DNA from: Galerina marginata
Taxonomy: Eukaryota; Basidiomycota; Agaricomycetes; Agaricales; Galerinaceae
DNA length: 64,000 bases
Reading direction: 5' to 3'
NCBI GenBank assembly: GCA_023014335.1
Contig: JAECYW010000024.1
Span: forward strand, 310,001-374,000
The position numbers and the translations under genes are program-made. Positions 34,801 through 44,191 of this stretch are shown piece after piece; positions within the stretch are counted from its first letter, which is position 1; every line of letters starts with the position of its first letter. The notes beneath the pieces are model-generated. The model worked only from the letters and a program-made list of their open reading frames with translations, did no database searches and was not told the DNA's origin.

Positions 34801-35788
34801 CCTTAGAGAAGACGGAATGGAAATCTCTGAGATGCTCCGGGACGTGTTGGCTGAAGTCTGCAGGTTCCGAGTTGCGTTTGAAAGCTTCTGCTAGACGTTG
34901 GGAGATGGTGGAACTAGCGCGGATCTCTTCCGCTTCCGGCATGAGTCCGGTCGCAAAAATGCGGTCTCCATCTTCCAGACAATCTTCCGTCGGAACCGCG
35001 GAAGGGGGCTCGTCTTCATCTTCATCATCATCATCATAGTCATCGACAAGATCTGGGATTTCTCCGGCGCGGCAGGCCTGGAGAAGACGGATTTCAGCCT
35101 TCCGAATTCGACGTTCCTCACGGAGTTCAGTCCGACAGCCGTTGCAGCACCGGGGTGAGCACTTCGTCATTTTGACTGTTCCAGTGGTAAAGTCAATGTC
35201 CGGGTTATGTTTCTTAAACCAAGTGTACCCGAGGATCACCTTCTGCTTCCCTAGTTTAGTGACCGCGAGGAGGATGCGTTCCGAGTGGTTTTCGTAGGTC
35301 ATAATGGCGTCTACCACCCTGGAAATTAGGCCGGCCTCATTTAGAGTTCCGTCTACATTGAACACTTGAACGGGTTGAGACAGATTCCGGGTCGGAAGTC
35401 CCAATTCCTTAACATAGTCCTCGTCAATGAAATCCCCGGTTGCTCCTGTGTCTCCGAGGGCATTAGTTCCGGCTTCCACCATCGTGTCTGTGGTCTTCAG
35501 GCGTATGGGGAGGACAAGCGAAGTTGGTCCCGGGGACATGGAATTTATGACAAGCTTGGGATGCATCTGTTTCTCCCATTTTGGCCTTCGGGGTTTCGAG
35601 GAATTTTTCGGAACGTTCTCGGGAACTGTAGTCAAATTTTCCGGAATGTTTTCGGAAAATGCGGTTGAATTTTGTACGGCTTCATCGTTTTCGCTTTCTT
35701 CAGTGGTGGTCTCTACTTCAAGAGCGGCAAAACGATTTTTATTAGGCAACGGGGGCGTACTAATCACTCGTTGCGGTGTACAAAATCC
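31715..35788 (-). CDS. pol: Retrotransposon Pol polyprotein with chromodomain
   Basis: The frame opens at 35788 after a stop and runs 1357 codons with no ATG near its start, so it is probably made as a Gag-Pol fusion by -1 frameshifting. Domains in order: aspartic protease ([12 protein letters not shown], about residue 110), reverse transcriptase ([24 protein letters not shown], about 505), RNase H ([15 protein letters not shown]), integrase with zinc finger ([10 protein letters not shown]...CDMCLQTK) and catalytic D-D-E core ([29 protein letters not shown]), and a C-terminal chromodomain ([34 protein letters not shown]). The chromodomain would steer integration to particular chromatin. All catalytic motifs are present. 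The final 31 residues are encoded by the 3' LTR. Confidence 0.9.
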   Translation of the reverse strand, partial: GFCTPQRVISTPPLPNKNRFAALEVETTTEESENDEAVQNSTAFSENIPENLTTVPENVPKNSSKPRRPKWEKQMHPKLVINSMSPGPTSLVLPIRLKTTDTMVEAGTNALGDTGATGDFIDEDYVKELGLPTRNLSQPVQVFNVDGTLNEAGLISRVVDAIMTYENHSERILLAVTKLGKQKVILGYTWFKKHNPDIDFTTGTVKMTKCSPRCCNGCRTELREERRIRKAEIRLLQACRAGEIPDLVDDYDDDDEDEDEPPSAVPTEDCLEDGDRIFATGLMPEAEEIRASSTISQRLAEAFKRNSEPADFSQHVPEHLRDFHSVFSKESFDNLPDPKPWDHAIELVAEANPRSCKVYPLAVNEQKELDAFIKENLDSGRIRPSKSPMASPVFFIKKKDGSLRLVQDYRALNAMTVKNKYPLPLISELINKLRGAKYFTKLDVRWGFNNVRMKEGDEWKAAFRTNRGLFEPLVMFFGLTNSPATFQTMMNDIFEDLISEGVVVVYLDDILIFTETIEEHRKVTRRVLELLEKHKLYLRPDKCEFERTTVEYLGVIISHNSVGMDPVKISGVAEWPEPSNKKEVQSFLGFTNFYRRFIRDFSEHARPLFDLTRNDTKWHWDSDEQAAFDKLKQSITSAPVLLSPDSTRAFRVEADSSDFATGAVLSQISPEDDKWHPVAFYSKSLSSVERNYEIHDKEMLAIIRSLQEWRHFLEGAEHQFEVWTDHKNLEYFMTAKQLNRRQARWSLVLARFDFLMRHKPGRTMGKPDALSRRSDHGTGSEDNSNITLLTPKFFAVRAMEVVEAVGAEVDILRDIRKGVKDPVEEPVAKAIQELRKSSNRSLRSGEWSERDNLLYFRGRIYVPPTSDLRRRIVSLCHDTRIAGHAGRFKTLELVSRNYWWPNMSRYVGRYVSTCDMCLQTKAQRCLPSGELVPLPIPEERWHTISVDFIVELPDSAGYDAIMVVVDSTGKRGHFIETTTTITAAGAAQLFLRHVWKLHGLPWKVISDRGSQFIAEFMKELYRLLGIQATPSTSYHPQTDGQTERVNQELEQFIRIFVSERQDDWQGLLPLAEFAYNNHIHSATQHTPFLLDTGRHPRMGFEPHQPPSKLEAVNEFTKRMKDTLEEAKSALSKAKDDMARYYNQRRTPAPVYKPGDKVYLDASDIQTTRPSKKFAHRRLGPYLVERRIGINAYRLQLPVSLKRLHPVFNVIKLTPAPEDPIPGRQSDPPPPPELIDGEEHYEVEEVLNSRMFRRKLQYLIKWEGYGTEHNSWEYKDNVNAPELVTEFHAQNPGAPRQIRALAFGSIPFRPMPVITSASRRCDSGGGVIVRGTSFRASALTSAPAPTPSPLYVPPHRRP
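31809..31822 (-). other. Polypurine tract
   Basis: Element sense GGAGGGGGGGTAAT lies directly against the TGTAAGGG start of the 3' LTR, the usual site of plus-strand priming. It is also translated as part of pol. Confidence 0.8.
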
Positions 35789-36927
35789 TCAGTCGGAACT
35801 GGGGCCAATTCTTCCGCAGGTTCTTCCGAAACAACATCCAGCCTTGCTAGCATGTCTTCCAGAACGCTTTGGACTTCATCCGTGGACATGTGCCGGACAT
35901 CATAGCGGTGGGGACAATCGTTGGCCCAATGTCCGAGTTCTCCGCACCTTCGGCAGTTTTGGGGAAGTGCACCTTTTTTCCGAGCAGCGTCAATGTCCAT
36001 CGGGATGGGATTCCCGGGTGACGGAGTGGCGTGCGCATACCGGAAAGGTACCGCGGGGGCCTTAGGGACGGGTAACATACTTCCGCGTGTAGTGGGTTGA
36101 GGCCCGGGAGAAATTGGGGTTGAAGTGGTACGGAACGAGGAGAGGAATGCCTCATCAGCCGCTCGGTTTTGGTCAATTTGGACAGCCAGAGTGTACCAAG
36201 CATCCAAATCTACGTCCGAGGGTCGTCCTTGGGTCATTCCGGCGATTGCTTGGCCAATCCGGCGATCCAGTCCTCGTCGGAACTTGACAATAATGTTCCG
36301 GGGATCGGTGTAGCCGGAATCGGATACTAAATCTCGGAATTCATCAAGGTAGTCATCCACGGAACGACTACGTTGGAAGTATGATGAGCCTTCAAGTTTG
36401 TTAATGGCCACTGCTGCTGCATTAGCCGGGGTGAACAATTTTCGGAACTCCTGTTCGAAGTCGAACCAATCCGAGAATGGGAGTCCTTCCGCATCTTCCA
36501 TCGCAAACATTCGCTGTGCCCAGCTGGAAGCTCTCCCGGATTTCATGAATGTCATTGCCCAGACTATCTGCTGAGACTCATCATCGAATGCTTCCGGGAC
36601 AAGGCGGATGTACGCCCTGCAAGAGGTGAGGAAAGCTTTTCCCTTGGCTCGATCTCCGTTAAAGTCTGGTGGGGGTGAAGGACGGATAGAGGTTTTTTTC
36701 CGGGGACGCTCGGAGAAATGTTCGGAGACGATGCGTGAAGGAGCAGGTGAAGGGGTATTTCGGATGGGTTGTGCAGGGAGGAGGTTGAGGCGTTGAGCAA
36801 TTTGTTGTAAGAGGTTGTGATTTTCGGTTCCCTGAATCCGAAGTTCTGCTAACTCCACTTCGAGGGCGGAAACGCGATCAGGTTCGGCCATGTCGATACT
36901 GGGAAGTTCCGCAGGTTGTTCGGGCAT
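35764..36927 (-). CDS. gag: Retrotransposon Gag polyprotein
   Basis: ATG at 36927 gives 387 aa; the frame is open further upstream to a GTG at 37014 but the first ATG is preferred. A capsid-type retrotransposon gag domain is seen at about residues 90-230 ([18 protein letters not shown], then [15 protein letters not shown] and [18 protein letters not shown]). A single CCHC zinc knuckle, [16 protein letters not shown], is at about 325-340. The frame ends TGA at 35766-35764. It forms the particle that packages the element RNA. The pol frame overlaps its last 25 nt in the -1 register. Confidence 0.9.
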   Translation of the reverse strand: MPEQPAELPSIDMAEPDRVSALEVELAELRIQGTENHNLLQQIAQRLNLLPAQPIRNTPSPAPSRIVSEHFSERPRKKTSIRPSPPPDFNGDRAKGKAFLTSCRAYIRLVPEAFDDESQQIVWAMTFMKSGRASSWAQRMFAMEDAEGLPFSDWFDFEQEFRKLFTPANAAAVAINKLEGSSYFQRSRSVDDYLDEFRDLVSDSGYTDPRNIIVKFRRGLDRRIGQAIAGMTQGRPSDVDLDAWYTLAVQIDQNRAADEAFLSSFRTTSTPISPGPQPTTRGSMLPVPKAPAVPFRYAHATPSPGNPIPMDIDAARKKGALPQNCRRCGELGHWANDCPHRYDVRHMSTDEVQSVLEDMLARLDVVSEEPAEELAPVPTEDFVHRNE

Positions 36928-37043
36928 CGGAGAGGAGAGGGGAGTCCGGAAATTAGTGGTCGCAGAGTTAAAGGAGGAATCGTAGTTCGCTCCGTAAGTC
37001 GCTATGGTGGGCACTAATTTTCCGGAGACGGCTCTCTGGAGAG

Positions 37044-37053
37044 ATCCTTTCCT
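37044..37053 (-). other. Self-primer-binding site of the chromovirus
   Basis: Two bases inside the 5' LTR end, element sense AGGAAAGGAT is exactly complementary over 10 nt to ATCCTTTCCT at 37201-37192, the predicted 5' end of the transcript. There is no TGG for tRNA pairing at this place. The arrangement matches the self-priming of Tf1-type elements, where the folded mRNA 5' end primes reverse transcription. Confidence 0.6.
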
Positions 37054-37055
37054 AC

Positions 37056-37551
37056 TGTAAGGGCAACCGCAAGTTGGGACGCCGGAGACTGGAAGTCAGG
37101 CGACGTCAGTGAGACTAGCAGGGGATCCAAAGTTTAGTTTATTAATAAGTAAATAAACTAACAGCTAACTCACCTAGCAGGGGATCCAAAGAGGAAAGGA
37201 TGGGGATCCCACTGCAGGTGAGCCGTATAAATACTGTGCTAAGTCCAAATGTGGTACGATGTAAATAATAAAATAATAAATAAAATGGTCTGATGGCAGA
37301 TAATGCGTTCCGAGGTCCGGGCGTAGCAAGGGAACTCGGAAAGCGGAAGGCTGTGGACATTATTCCGGCGGAACGCGGAGCGGAAGCGGAATAGTAGGCG
37401 GAATGGTGCAAATCCATCTTTTTACCATATAAGGTGAAAAGATGGATTCACGTGACTTTACGGGCGTCGATGCGGCGGAATGTAGAGTGGGCTCGGAATG
37501 GGAGCCGGAGCGGAAGTAAGCGCGGAAGCTCGGAACGAGGTTCCCCTTACA
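37056..37551 (-). repeat. 5' LTR of the chromovirus
   Basis: 496 bp, TGTAAGGG to CCCTTACA. In element sense a TATTTATA box (37233-37226) sits about 25-32 nt upstream of ATCCTTTCCT (37201-37192), the likely transcript start. A 20-bp-scale internal duplication 'ctagcaggggatccaaag' occurs twice near 37115 and 37175. Confidence 0.95.
37226..37233 (-). promoter_or_regulatory. TATA box in 5' LTR
   Basis: TATTTATA in element sense. It positions transcription initiation near 37201, which is also the sequence complementary to the primer-binding site. Confidence 0.55.
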
Positions 37552-38920
37552 ATTGAGTTGGTGGCGAAAGCGGGGCGTTGACATAGACGTCGAAACGCCA
37601 AAGTCTTGAGCACCCAAGACTTTCAGCGTTTAGACGTCAGGACCTCTGTTTGCATTTTCGAAATCCAGCTCCTCGGGATTGTAAGTTTTCGAGTTTCTGT
37701 AAGGATAATTTTAGCTGACGCGGGTATAGAAACCTCTTTGGTCCATTCTACTGTGGCAAACACAAAGATGTTCCTAAAGTCGAGGTCAAGAAAGCCTTGG
37801 ATGAGCTGATTTCAGATGAAAAGGAGGTCAGTAGTATTTGATATCATAAAATCATTTTTTCGTCCACTGACCTGTTTATCCTGTGCCTGCAGCATTGGAA
37901 CAAGCTCCGCAAAGAGAAATTGAAGGCTAAGGAGACTGTTAAAGAAATGTCTGCCTGAGGTTGGCACGTCAATGGATGGGTCCAATGGTTTTGATGGGAT
38001 ACAGGTACCTAGTCTATTGAATAAATTATCTTCCAATATAATTCCAAAGCATATCATTCTGTAATTAATGTTCTAGATGCTACAATCCGATGACAGCAGA
38101 TACTAGAAGATACTGAGAGTCACAGACAAATGTATGTCAGATTCGGGCAGTATGTGGAAGATCAAAATCTTCCACAGTTTCACCATTCCGCCACGATCTC
38201 CCATCATCTGCCCCACTTGATTTCAGCAGATTTCGGAAGCATGCAGCAGAGGCGACTCTCACTGGACTTGAGCTCCGACGCTGCTCCGTACACAGTTCCC
38301 AAAATGATGTTGTCCTTGGGCTGATTCTAGTGCAGGCCCTATAATGATGTCATAGAAAGGACAAAGAGAGACTCGTACATGCCATGCTTGCATTGGCGCA
38401 CAAACCAAGTTACCTCATCCCCAGGTTTGGTACTAAGTACCATCCTGCCAAGTGGGATACCGACACGGTCCTTGAAGAGTGCAAGTCTTTCTTTTTGAAC
38501 AAGTATCTAACTATTCGGACTTTCTTTGACCTCGAGCATCACTTACATGTCTAGATAACTTATAATTAATTGATGTATTGTCCTTCTCATTGTACTAGCC
38601 ACGCTCCAATAGCAAATAAGAAAGAAAAAATTTATATCATTACATAGTCTACGGAGGCTAATAACGAAGCTGCCAAGCCTATGGCAGCCTACCGAGCCCT
38701 ATGATGGACCCGCAGAACCTGTAGTGACCTACCGAACCTATTTTGGTCTCCGTAATAAAAGCCTGACCTAATGGCAAGAACCGGTTTTCCTGATGCTTGC
38801 TTCCGACTTACGCAGTACTGAAAAGGTGTGTCATTTTTTTTGGCGAGTAATCTAACTTGTGTGTTTTATTTTACAAGGTGCGTGAAATTTGTAAATTTAG
38901 ACTCAACGTGCGTGAAAATA
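37552..38920 (+). pseudogene. Decayed multi-exon gene fragments
   Basis: Two exon-like pieces can be joined: about 37731-37828 (frame NLFGPFYCGKHKDVP, then VEVKKALDELISDEKE) with a GTCAGT donor, and about 37893-37958 (HWNKLRKEKLKAKETVKEM, stop). A preceding 49-nt intron with a GCTGAC branch site is visible before 37731. A further open piece at 38115-38324 begins near RQMYVRFGQYVEDQNLP. No start codon or full gene could be assembled, and no family was recognised. From 38330 to 38920 I see nothing else. Confidence 0.35.
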
Positions 38921-40014
38921 CTGTACCATTTCGTTCAATTGGTCCAGGGGTGTGACCTGTGACCCGATGGACCAATTTTTGCGCGGGGCCAACCTATATG
39001 GGACACGGGACAGTGACCAAAATTTGGTCCAAAATGCGGGGCGCTTGCGCCCCGCGGAGCGCTCGGGAAGGGTGACATGGTCCCGAGCCCGCGACCAAAG
39101 CCTGTGTGACGCAGGACAGGCAGCAAAATTGGCTCGCATTATATAGGTGTGGTGGGGCCGAATATTAAATAAATTAAATTAAATTAAATCGGAATAGAGG
39201 AGAAGAGAATAATTAATTATGACCACCTACATTGAATTAAATCTCTAAGAAGTTGAGAATCCCCTTGCAAGGCCTTAAGAATGCAAGGCGCAAAATAGGA
39301 CATTTTTTCCGGGCGCGCTTCGCGCGCGGAGATTGATAAACTTGGCCAGCATGGTAAAATGTACCGAAAATACAACAAATATGCTTAATTTTTCTCTTGC
39401 GCTTCGCGCCTCTATTAATATTTTTGCTTCCATAAAATGTGGGTCTGGTGAACTTCTGTTTCCTCTTTTTTAAAATTAAATATGTGGCCTTTGCTCTGCT
39501 TAAAAAAATTGCTTGCCTCCGGTGAAATAGTAGAAACATGGATATAACTTTTTTTTTTCAGCCGCGCTTCGCGCGGAGCTGCTCATTTCAAGGCCTCTCA
39601 ATGTTGTACTTGGTACTCTCGAGTACTCTCAAGAGTTTTTTCTTATTAAATCTCCAAGCTATTGTTCACATATCGAGTGATACATTAGGTACACAAAAAT
39701 TTCAGAAATCCTCTACTGGCGGCACACGTATTGTTCCAAAAATTCCCGCTTTTTGGCAGACAGCACAGAATTAAATTTCCAAGGATTTGGGTGATTAGAA
39801 ATTTTGAATGCTTTTCTCTTTCATTCGGAAAATGCTTAACACGATAGAATTGACGCAGAAAGCTTGTCATGTGACCGCACTTTCACGTGAACTATATCAA
39901 TTCAAACTCAGTTAGGTCTTAGTTGGCCCACACCTATCGAATGTGAGCCGCAAAATTCGGCCAGGACCACTGCCCCTGTGACGCGTGACGGACCAATTGA
40001 ACGAAATGGTACAG
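38921..40014. mobile_element. TIR element, 1094 bp, TA target duplication
   Basis: Perfect 25-bp terminal inverted repeats starting CTGTACCATTTCGTTC, at 38921-38945 and 39990-40014, bounded by TA on both sides. No transposase frame is present. Inside are four strong hairpins: a 9-bp stem at 39036-39055 (gcggggcgc tt gcgccccgc) and three copies of gcgcttcgcgc at 39315-39325, 39399-39409 and 39564-39574. TA duplication is usual for Tc1/mariner-related elements; the superfamily is a guess. Confidence 0.75.
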
Positions 40015-40673
40015 TAGGCCAACATGTGTAACTTGAATTATTTTACAATATATGTGCCATACGGTTTATATTCAAATTCCGCTTTGTTGATCCTGGAGGC
40101 TGGACCTGGCTGTCACCATCACCTCCATCATGCCGCCCGACGCGTTCGACGCGTCGCCAGTCCTCCCATCCCAGAGCCAACATTTCTTTCTCTCTAACGC
40201 ACTCTCGCTATCAACCCTCGTCAAGCTCTAACCACAACCTCCACGAAAGCACCATCCAACCAACATCAAACCCCAAGCCAACGGCGACAATTTAAACGAG
40301 AATGAAAATCGACCATCAGTCTTGGCTCTCCTCGGCGTTGTTCACTTCTTCGACTCTTGTGCTTGGACTCTTGGTGCCCGTGCACGACCCGACCTAGGCA
40401 CGTAAAACGCGTTAACGCGTGCGCACCCAAGCTGGCTTGGTCGGTCTTGGGATGTGGTAATGCGCTGGGCGGCCTGGCTGGACCTATATATGAACGAGTG
40501 TGGCTGACGAGGTGGCTTCAGTCGTCTTTCCCTTTCTTTCTTCTCCCTTTCTCCTCTTCTCTCTACGTTCGTTGTCTTGTCACCTCGTTTTTTTTTGTAG
40601 CTTACTTACTTGAACCTTCTAGGAAGCTCTCGTATTACAATCACTATCGTTCACTGAACCGGGTTCCCCCAAA
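40015..40673. promoter_or_regulatory. Upstream region of the glycoprotein gene
   Basis: Non-coding. The part 40215-40370 has a similar inverted copy at about 46860-47010. A TATATA motif (40486-40491) lies about 185 nt upstream of the ATG, and a pyrimidine-rich tract (40523-40585) precedes the start, common in highly expressed fungal genes. Confidence 0.5.
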
Positions 40674-42218
40674 ATGCCCACCGTCGCTCGTTCATTCGCC
40701 CAGCTCGTGGTACTCGCCCTCTCCGCCACCCTCGTCTCCTCGCAGGGCACCACCGCACCACCAGCAAGTCCAAGTCCCAGCCCAAGCCCAACGGCGCCGC
40801 AGACGTACCCAGCGACGCCGCTCGCCTCCAAAGGCCCGTTCTCCTACCCCAGCGGCATCGTACGTGATGACACGCTCGTCGTTTGAGTTTCTCTTTCATT
40901 TGCTGACGGCTTTGTTTCTTCTCTTTTTTTATTGATATCCAGCCGTACAAAGTCGACACAGACGTCGGCCTCATCCGCGGCAACCAGCTCGGATACAACA
41001 TCTGCAACTCCACCACCGAAGGGCAGAACTCGCTCTGCCAAACGTCCTTCCTCAACGCTCTAGACGGTACGTCCTCTCCCTCTCCTCTTCCCCTCCCTCC
41101 CCTCCCCTTGCAACTAACATCCCCACCTCCACTCCACCACACAGACTTCTGCCTCTGGGCCCCCGCCGAGCCCGGCCACACCGTCGGCGACATCGAAGGG
41201 TCCATGATCGCATGGTGCACCAAGCCCGGGCACGGCACGCGCCTCATCCCCGCCGGCGCGCTCACGGGCGTGCAGTTCATGAAAACGCCGGATTACGTCC
41301 AGGTCGTGGGGTTTATCGACCAGACGATGATTAATATGAAGAAGGAGGATTATGGAGGGGAGATGGATCCGCATGGGGCTGATTTGGTGTGTGTTTTTTT
41401 TTGAGGCGTTTGGTGGTGGGAGAGGCGGTTGAGCTGAATGTATGCGCGTTTTTTGGTTTTTTGGATGTAGAGGGGTAATCCAATGGGCGGTATACTATTC
41501 TCAAACGCATTCACCGGGCAATACCTCCAAGCCGTCGAATGGCACAAGTAAGTCCCCCTCCCCTCCCTCTCCCTCCCCCTCTCCCTCCCCCCCCTCTCCC
41601 TCCCCCCCCCTTCCCCCCCATACCCCCCATACCCCCCACACACCCATCTCACCCCCCCCCCCCTCCCCACACAGCTTCATCGGTTCCTCCTCCTTCTGCC
41701 TCAAAGCCTGCTCCCCCTCCTCCCCCAACGCCGCCCACTTCTGCGAACACATCTACGACCGCCTCGGATGCGCCTACAACGCGCCCTCCCGTGCCGCCCC
41801 AGGCATATTCGAGTCGTGCGCAGGGGAGAACCAGGACTTTCCGGGTGTCTACACCGTCACGGACGCGAATGGGATAAAGGTGGTTACTTATACACAACCC
41901 CCGGAGAGTCTGGGTCCCATTACGAGTGTACCGTATACGGCGAGGGTGCCGGCTTCGAGTGAGTGTGTGAGGGTGGAGAGTGGGAGGGTTTATACGGGGT
42001 TGCCGAGTGTGACGGGGGCGGGTGCTGCTCCTACTGGGGTGTCTGCTAGTGGGGGTGCTAAAGCGACGGGGGTGAAGGATGCGGTTAGTAGATTCGGGTC
42101 GGGGTCGGCGGCGGGTGCGGGTGCGCAGGCTACGGGGACGAGTGGGGCGGGGATGAATACGGTGTCTGGGTTTGCGGTGTTGGTGTGTGGGTTGGTCGTG
42201 GGTGGTTTGTTCTTGTGA
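40674..42218 (+). CDS. Macrophage-activating glycoprotein family surface protein
   Basis: Five exons: 40674-40859, 40943-41066, 41145-41386, 41471-41547, 41675-42218; 390 aa. Signal peptide MPTVARSFAQLVVLALSA at 1-23, then a Pro/Ser linker. The body has the Cys-rich pattern of this basidiomycete family: NICNSTTEGQNSLCQTS, DFCLWAPAEPG, IEGSMIAWCTKPGHGTRLIP, FMKTPDYVQVVGF, MDPHGADLRGNPMGG, SSFCLKACSP, HFCEHIYDRLGCAYN and FESCAGE. A Ser/Gly/Ala-rich stretch leads to a hydrophobic tail, SGFAVLVCGLVVGGLFL, as for a GPI anchor. The name comes from an immune-active mushroom glycoprotein; the cellular role is likely cell-wall or surface structure. Flanked by two MITEs downstream; a broken 3' copy lies at 46.6 kb. 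Confidence 0.88.
41548..41674 (+). repeat. Almost pure pyrimidine intron
   Basis: Intron 4 of the glycoprotein gene is C and T almost throughout, with C runs up to ten bases. The complementary strand is G-rich. It keeps GTAAGT and ACAG ends. Confidence 0.8.
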
Positions 42219-42415
42219 ACGGCGGGCGGAAGGATGGGTGCTGCATCGGGGTTGGAGCATCGGGTTGGGTTGGTTTGGAGTGCCATCGTTTTCTTTGACC
42301 ATGGACTTTAGTATAATATATGAATAATGATGCGGCATTTTAGTCATCCCAGCTTTGCAGTTACGTGCAATTGATGGCGATCGTTTTTCGGTGTCGTTCA
42401 AATTTGCTTGAAGCT

Positions 42416-42825
42416 CAAGGGGGTGGCGGAACGTGGATCCCAAACATAGGGGAGGGGGTCCGACCGGCCGCAGGCCGAAAAAAAATTAGTGACATTCTCA
42501 ATTCTTGTCATAAAATTAATTGCTTGGGGCTCACTGCCTTGCTGGAAGATGGGATTGGCATAAAAAGACGGGGTAACAGTCAGAAAGAGTTAAGAGGATG
42601 TTGGGAAAATATTTAATATGACCGTCAACTATGTCGATCATGAGCGGAAGAAAAAAAAATAAACACCTTCGACTTGTAATGGCACGGAAAGTTTTTGATA
42701 CGAAGGAATATATTCACGGAAAACATACCTTTTTTGGGGGGGAGGGGGAGGGGGGGGGGTCACCTGCCAGCCTGAAAAAAATTTAGTGAGTGTTGGTACA
42801 TTTTCCACATTCCGCCACCCCCTTG
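42416..42825. mobile_element. hAT-type MITE, 410 bp
   Basis: Perfect 16-bp terminal inverted repeats CAAGGGGGTGGCGGAA / TTCCGCCACCCCCTTG (21 bp with one mismatch) and an exact 8-bp target duplication TTGAAGCT at 42408-42415 and 42826-42833. An 8-bp duplication and CA.G termini are the hAT signature. No coding capacity. It is inserted 198 bp after the glycoprotein stop codon. Confidence 0.85.
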
Positions 42826-42833
42826 TTGAAGCT

Positions 42834-43527
42834 AGTGTCTATGAGGCGTTACATGAAAATATGTCAGAATGATCTTGAGGATTCGCCAATATTCTACATA
42901 GTCATATCAGAACTCAGTCTCGAGTCATAGGCAGCCGGCCCATGACGGACGTGAAGTTGGAAGAGTATGTACCAAGATTGGTGTCGACAGGAATTTCCCT
43001 ATTCATGCGACACTGAGCAGGCTCGCAGAAAACGTCGGCGTAAGTACATCCATCCGAACCTGGTACATCTTTGGTATTGTCTACAAGTTACTTGTGTCGA
43101 GACTAGTACCATTTGCTGCATAGAAAGAACCAACAAGGAACCAACGGGGAACATCCAATTCCAATTCCAGAAAACTTGTCCGATTTAAGAACCCTCACAC
43201 GTGCCGTCCAGATTTCTTATCTTATCTTATCCACGTCACGCGATCGGACTTTACAAGTACTAAGTAGGGAGATCTTCTCTTCCTTGAAATTCTCCTTCTT
43301 CATTCTTACCGTTACTTCAAGTTTCGTACTGGTTTCTGTCTCGTTCTCGACAATAGAATGCGGCCTATGTGACCATATGACCGCTCAGTGAGACTTCTCC
43401 GAGCTCTGACAGCAATCTTTCAATTTATCGGCCGTCCATTGGACGTCCTCTTTTGTCTGATGTTGCAGGCCAGGGTTCCTCTTCGAAAAAAATACTTTAC
43501 CGTCATCGATTTCACTTGTATTTCACT
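42834..43527. other. Spacer between two MITEs
   Basis: No gene seen. The frame 43113-43391 lacks an obvious function. Confidence 0.4.
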
Positions 43528-43535
43528 GCTGAAAT

Positions 43536-44119
43536 TAGTGTTTGGAAGTCCGGTCTCGAAACCGCAAAAAGACCGGTGACCAGACCGGACCAGACCGCAA
43601 AAGACCGGACCAGGGTGGTCCGGTCTTTGGTTTTTGAGATGTTGAGACCGCAAAAAGACCGGTCTTCGTTAACCGGTTACGTCGGTTAAGACCGGTCTTT
43701 TTTAGCGCTAATTATTCCCTTCAAAACGCGTCTAAGATCAAGTAATTTAGTCAAATATTGGCTGAGATATCGTGAAAATACTAAAAGTTTCTCAAAAATG
43801 GTAGATCCATCGGATTATTTTCATAAATTCATCAATTCTGAGACTATTTACACGTTCTTGGGCTCGTTTGAAGGCGAATAGGTATGTTAACATTTCTACC
43901 GAGCCATATTATTTAAAATATTACTAAAAAACCGGTTATGAGCTGGTTTTAACCGATGTAGACTGAGACCGGTCTAAAGACCGCAAAAGACCGCGGTTAA
44001 CGGTCTTTTGCGGTCTCGGTCCGGTCTTTTGACTTTTCAGAAATTCGTAGACCGGTCCCGGTCTACGGTTAAGCCCCTCGAGGTCAAAAAACCGGACCGA
44101 ACCGGACTTTCAAACACTA
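43536..44119. mobile_element. hAT-type MITE rich in GACCGG motifs, 584 bp
   Basis: Termini TAGTGTTTGGAAGTCCGG and CCGGACTTTCAAACACTA form an 18-bp inverted repeat with one mismatch. The 8-bp target duplication GCTGAAAT is exact at 43528-43535 and 44120-44127. Subterminal regions carry many 'gaccgcaaaagaccgg'-type motifs on both strands, resembling clustered transposase-binding sites. Non-coding. Confidence 0.88.
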
Positions 44120-44191
44120 GCTGAAATGCCACCAGGAGCGAATTTCGTTATTGGAGGCGCTGACTTCGACGGAGTATATGTCTATTAACCT

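Larger units (their letters stand above)
31313..37551 (-). mobile_element. Complete Ty3/gypsy chromovirus LTR retrotransposon
   Basis: 6239 bp in minus orientation: 5' LTR 37056-37551, gag, pol, polypurine tract, 3' LTR 31313-31808. LTR ends are TGTAAGGG...CCCTTACA. Gene order protease-RT-RNase H-integrase-chromodomain places it in the chromoviruses of Ty3/gypsy. Flanks (attat left, attga right) do not make a clean 5-bp target duplication. Both long frames are uninterrupted, yet the LTRs differ at about 39 of 496 positions by eye. See the separate entries for priming and frame use. Confidence 0.95.

Noticed and set aside
34014..35158. Plus-strand frames across the retrotransposon
   Set aside because: They are antisense shadows of pol, with no family resemblance.
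36927..37014. An earlier Gag start at 37014
   Set aside because: The codon is GTG; the first ATG at 36927 is the more likely eukaryotic start.
31313..37551. A 5-bp target-site duplication for the chromovirus
   Set aside because: The flanking pentamers are attat and attga; only three positions agree, so I do not call it.
41649..42443. A 264-codon minus-strand frame, Pro/Arg/His-rich
   Set aside because: It is antisense to the last glycoprotein exon; its composition follows from the Gly/Ser-rich sense frame.
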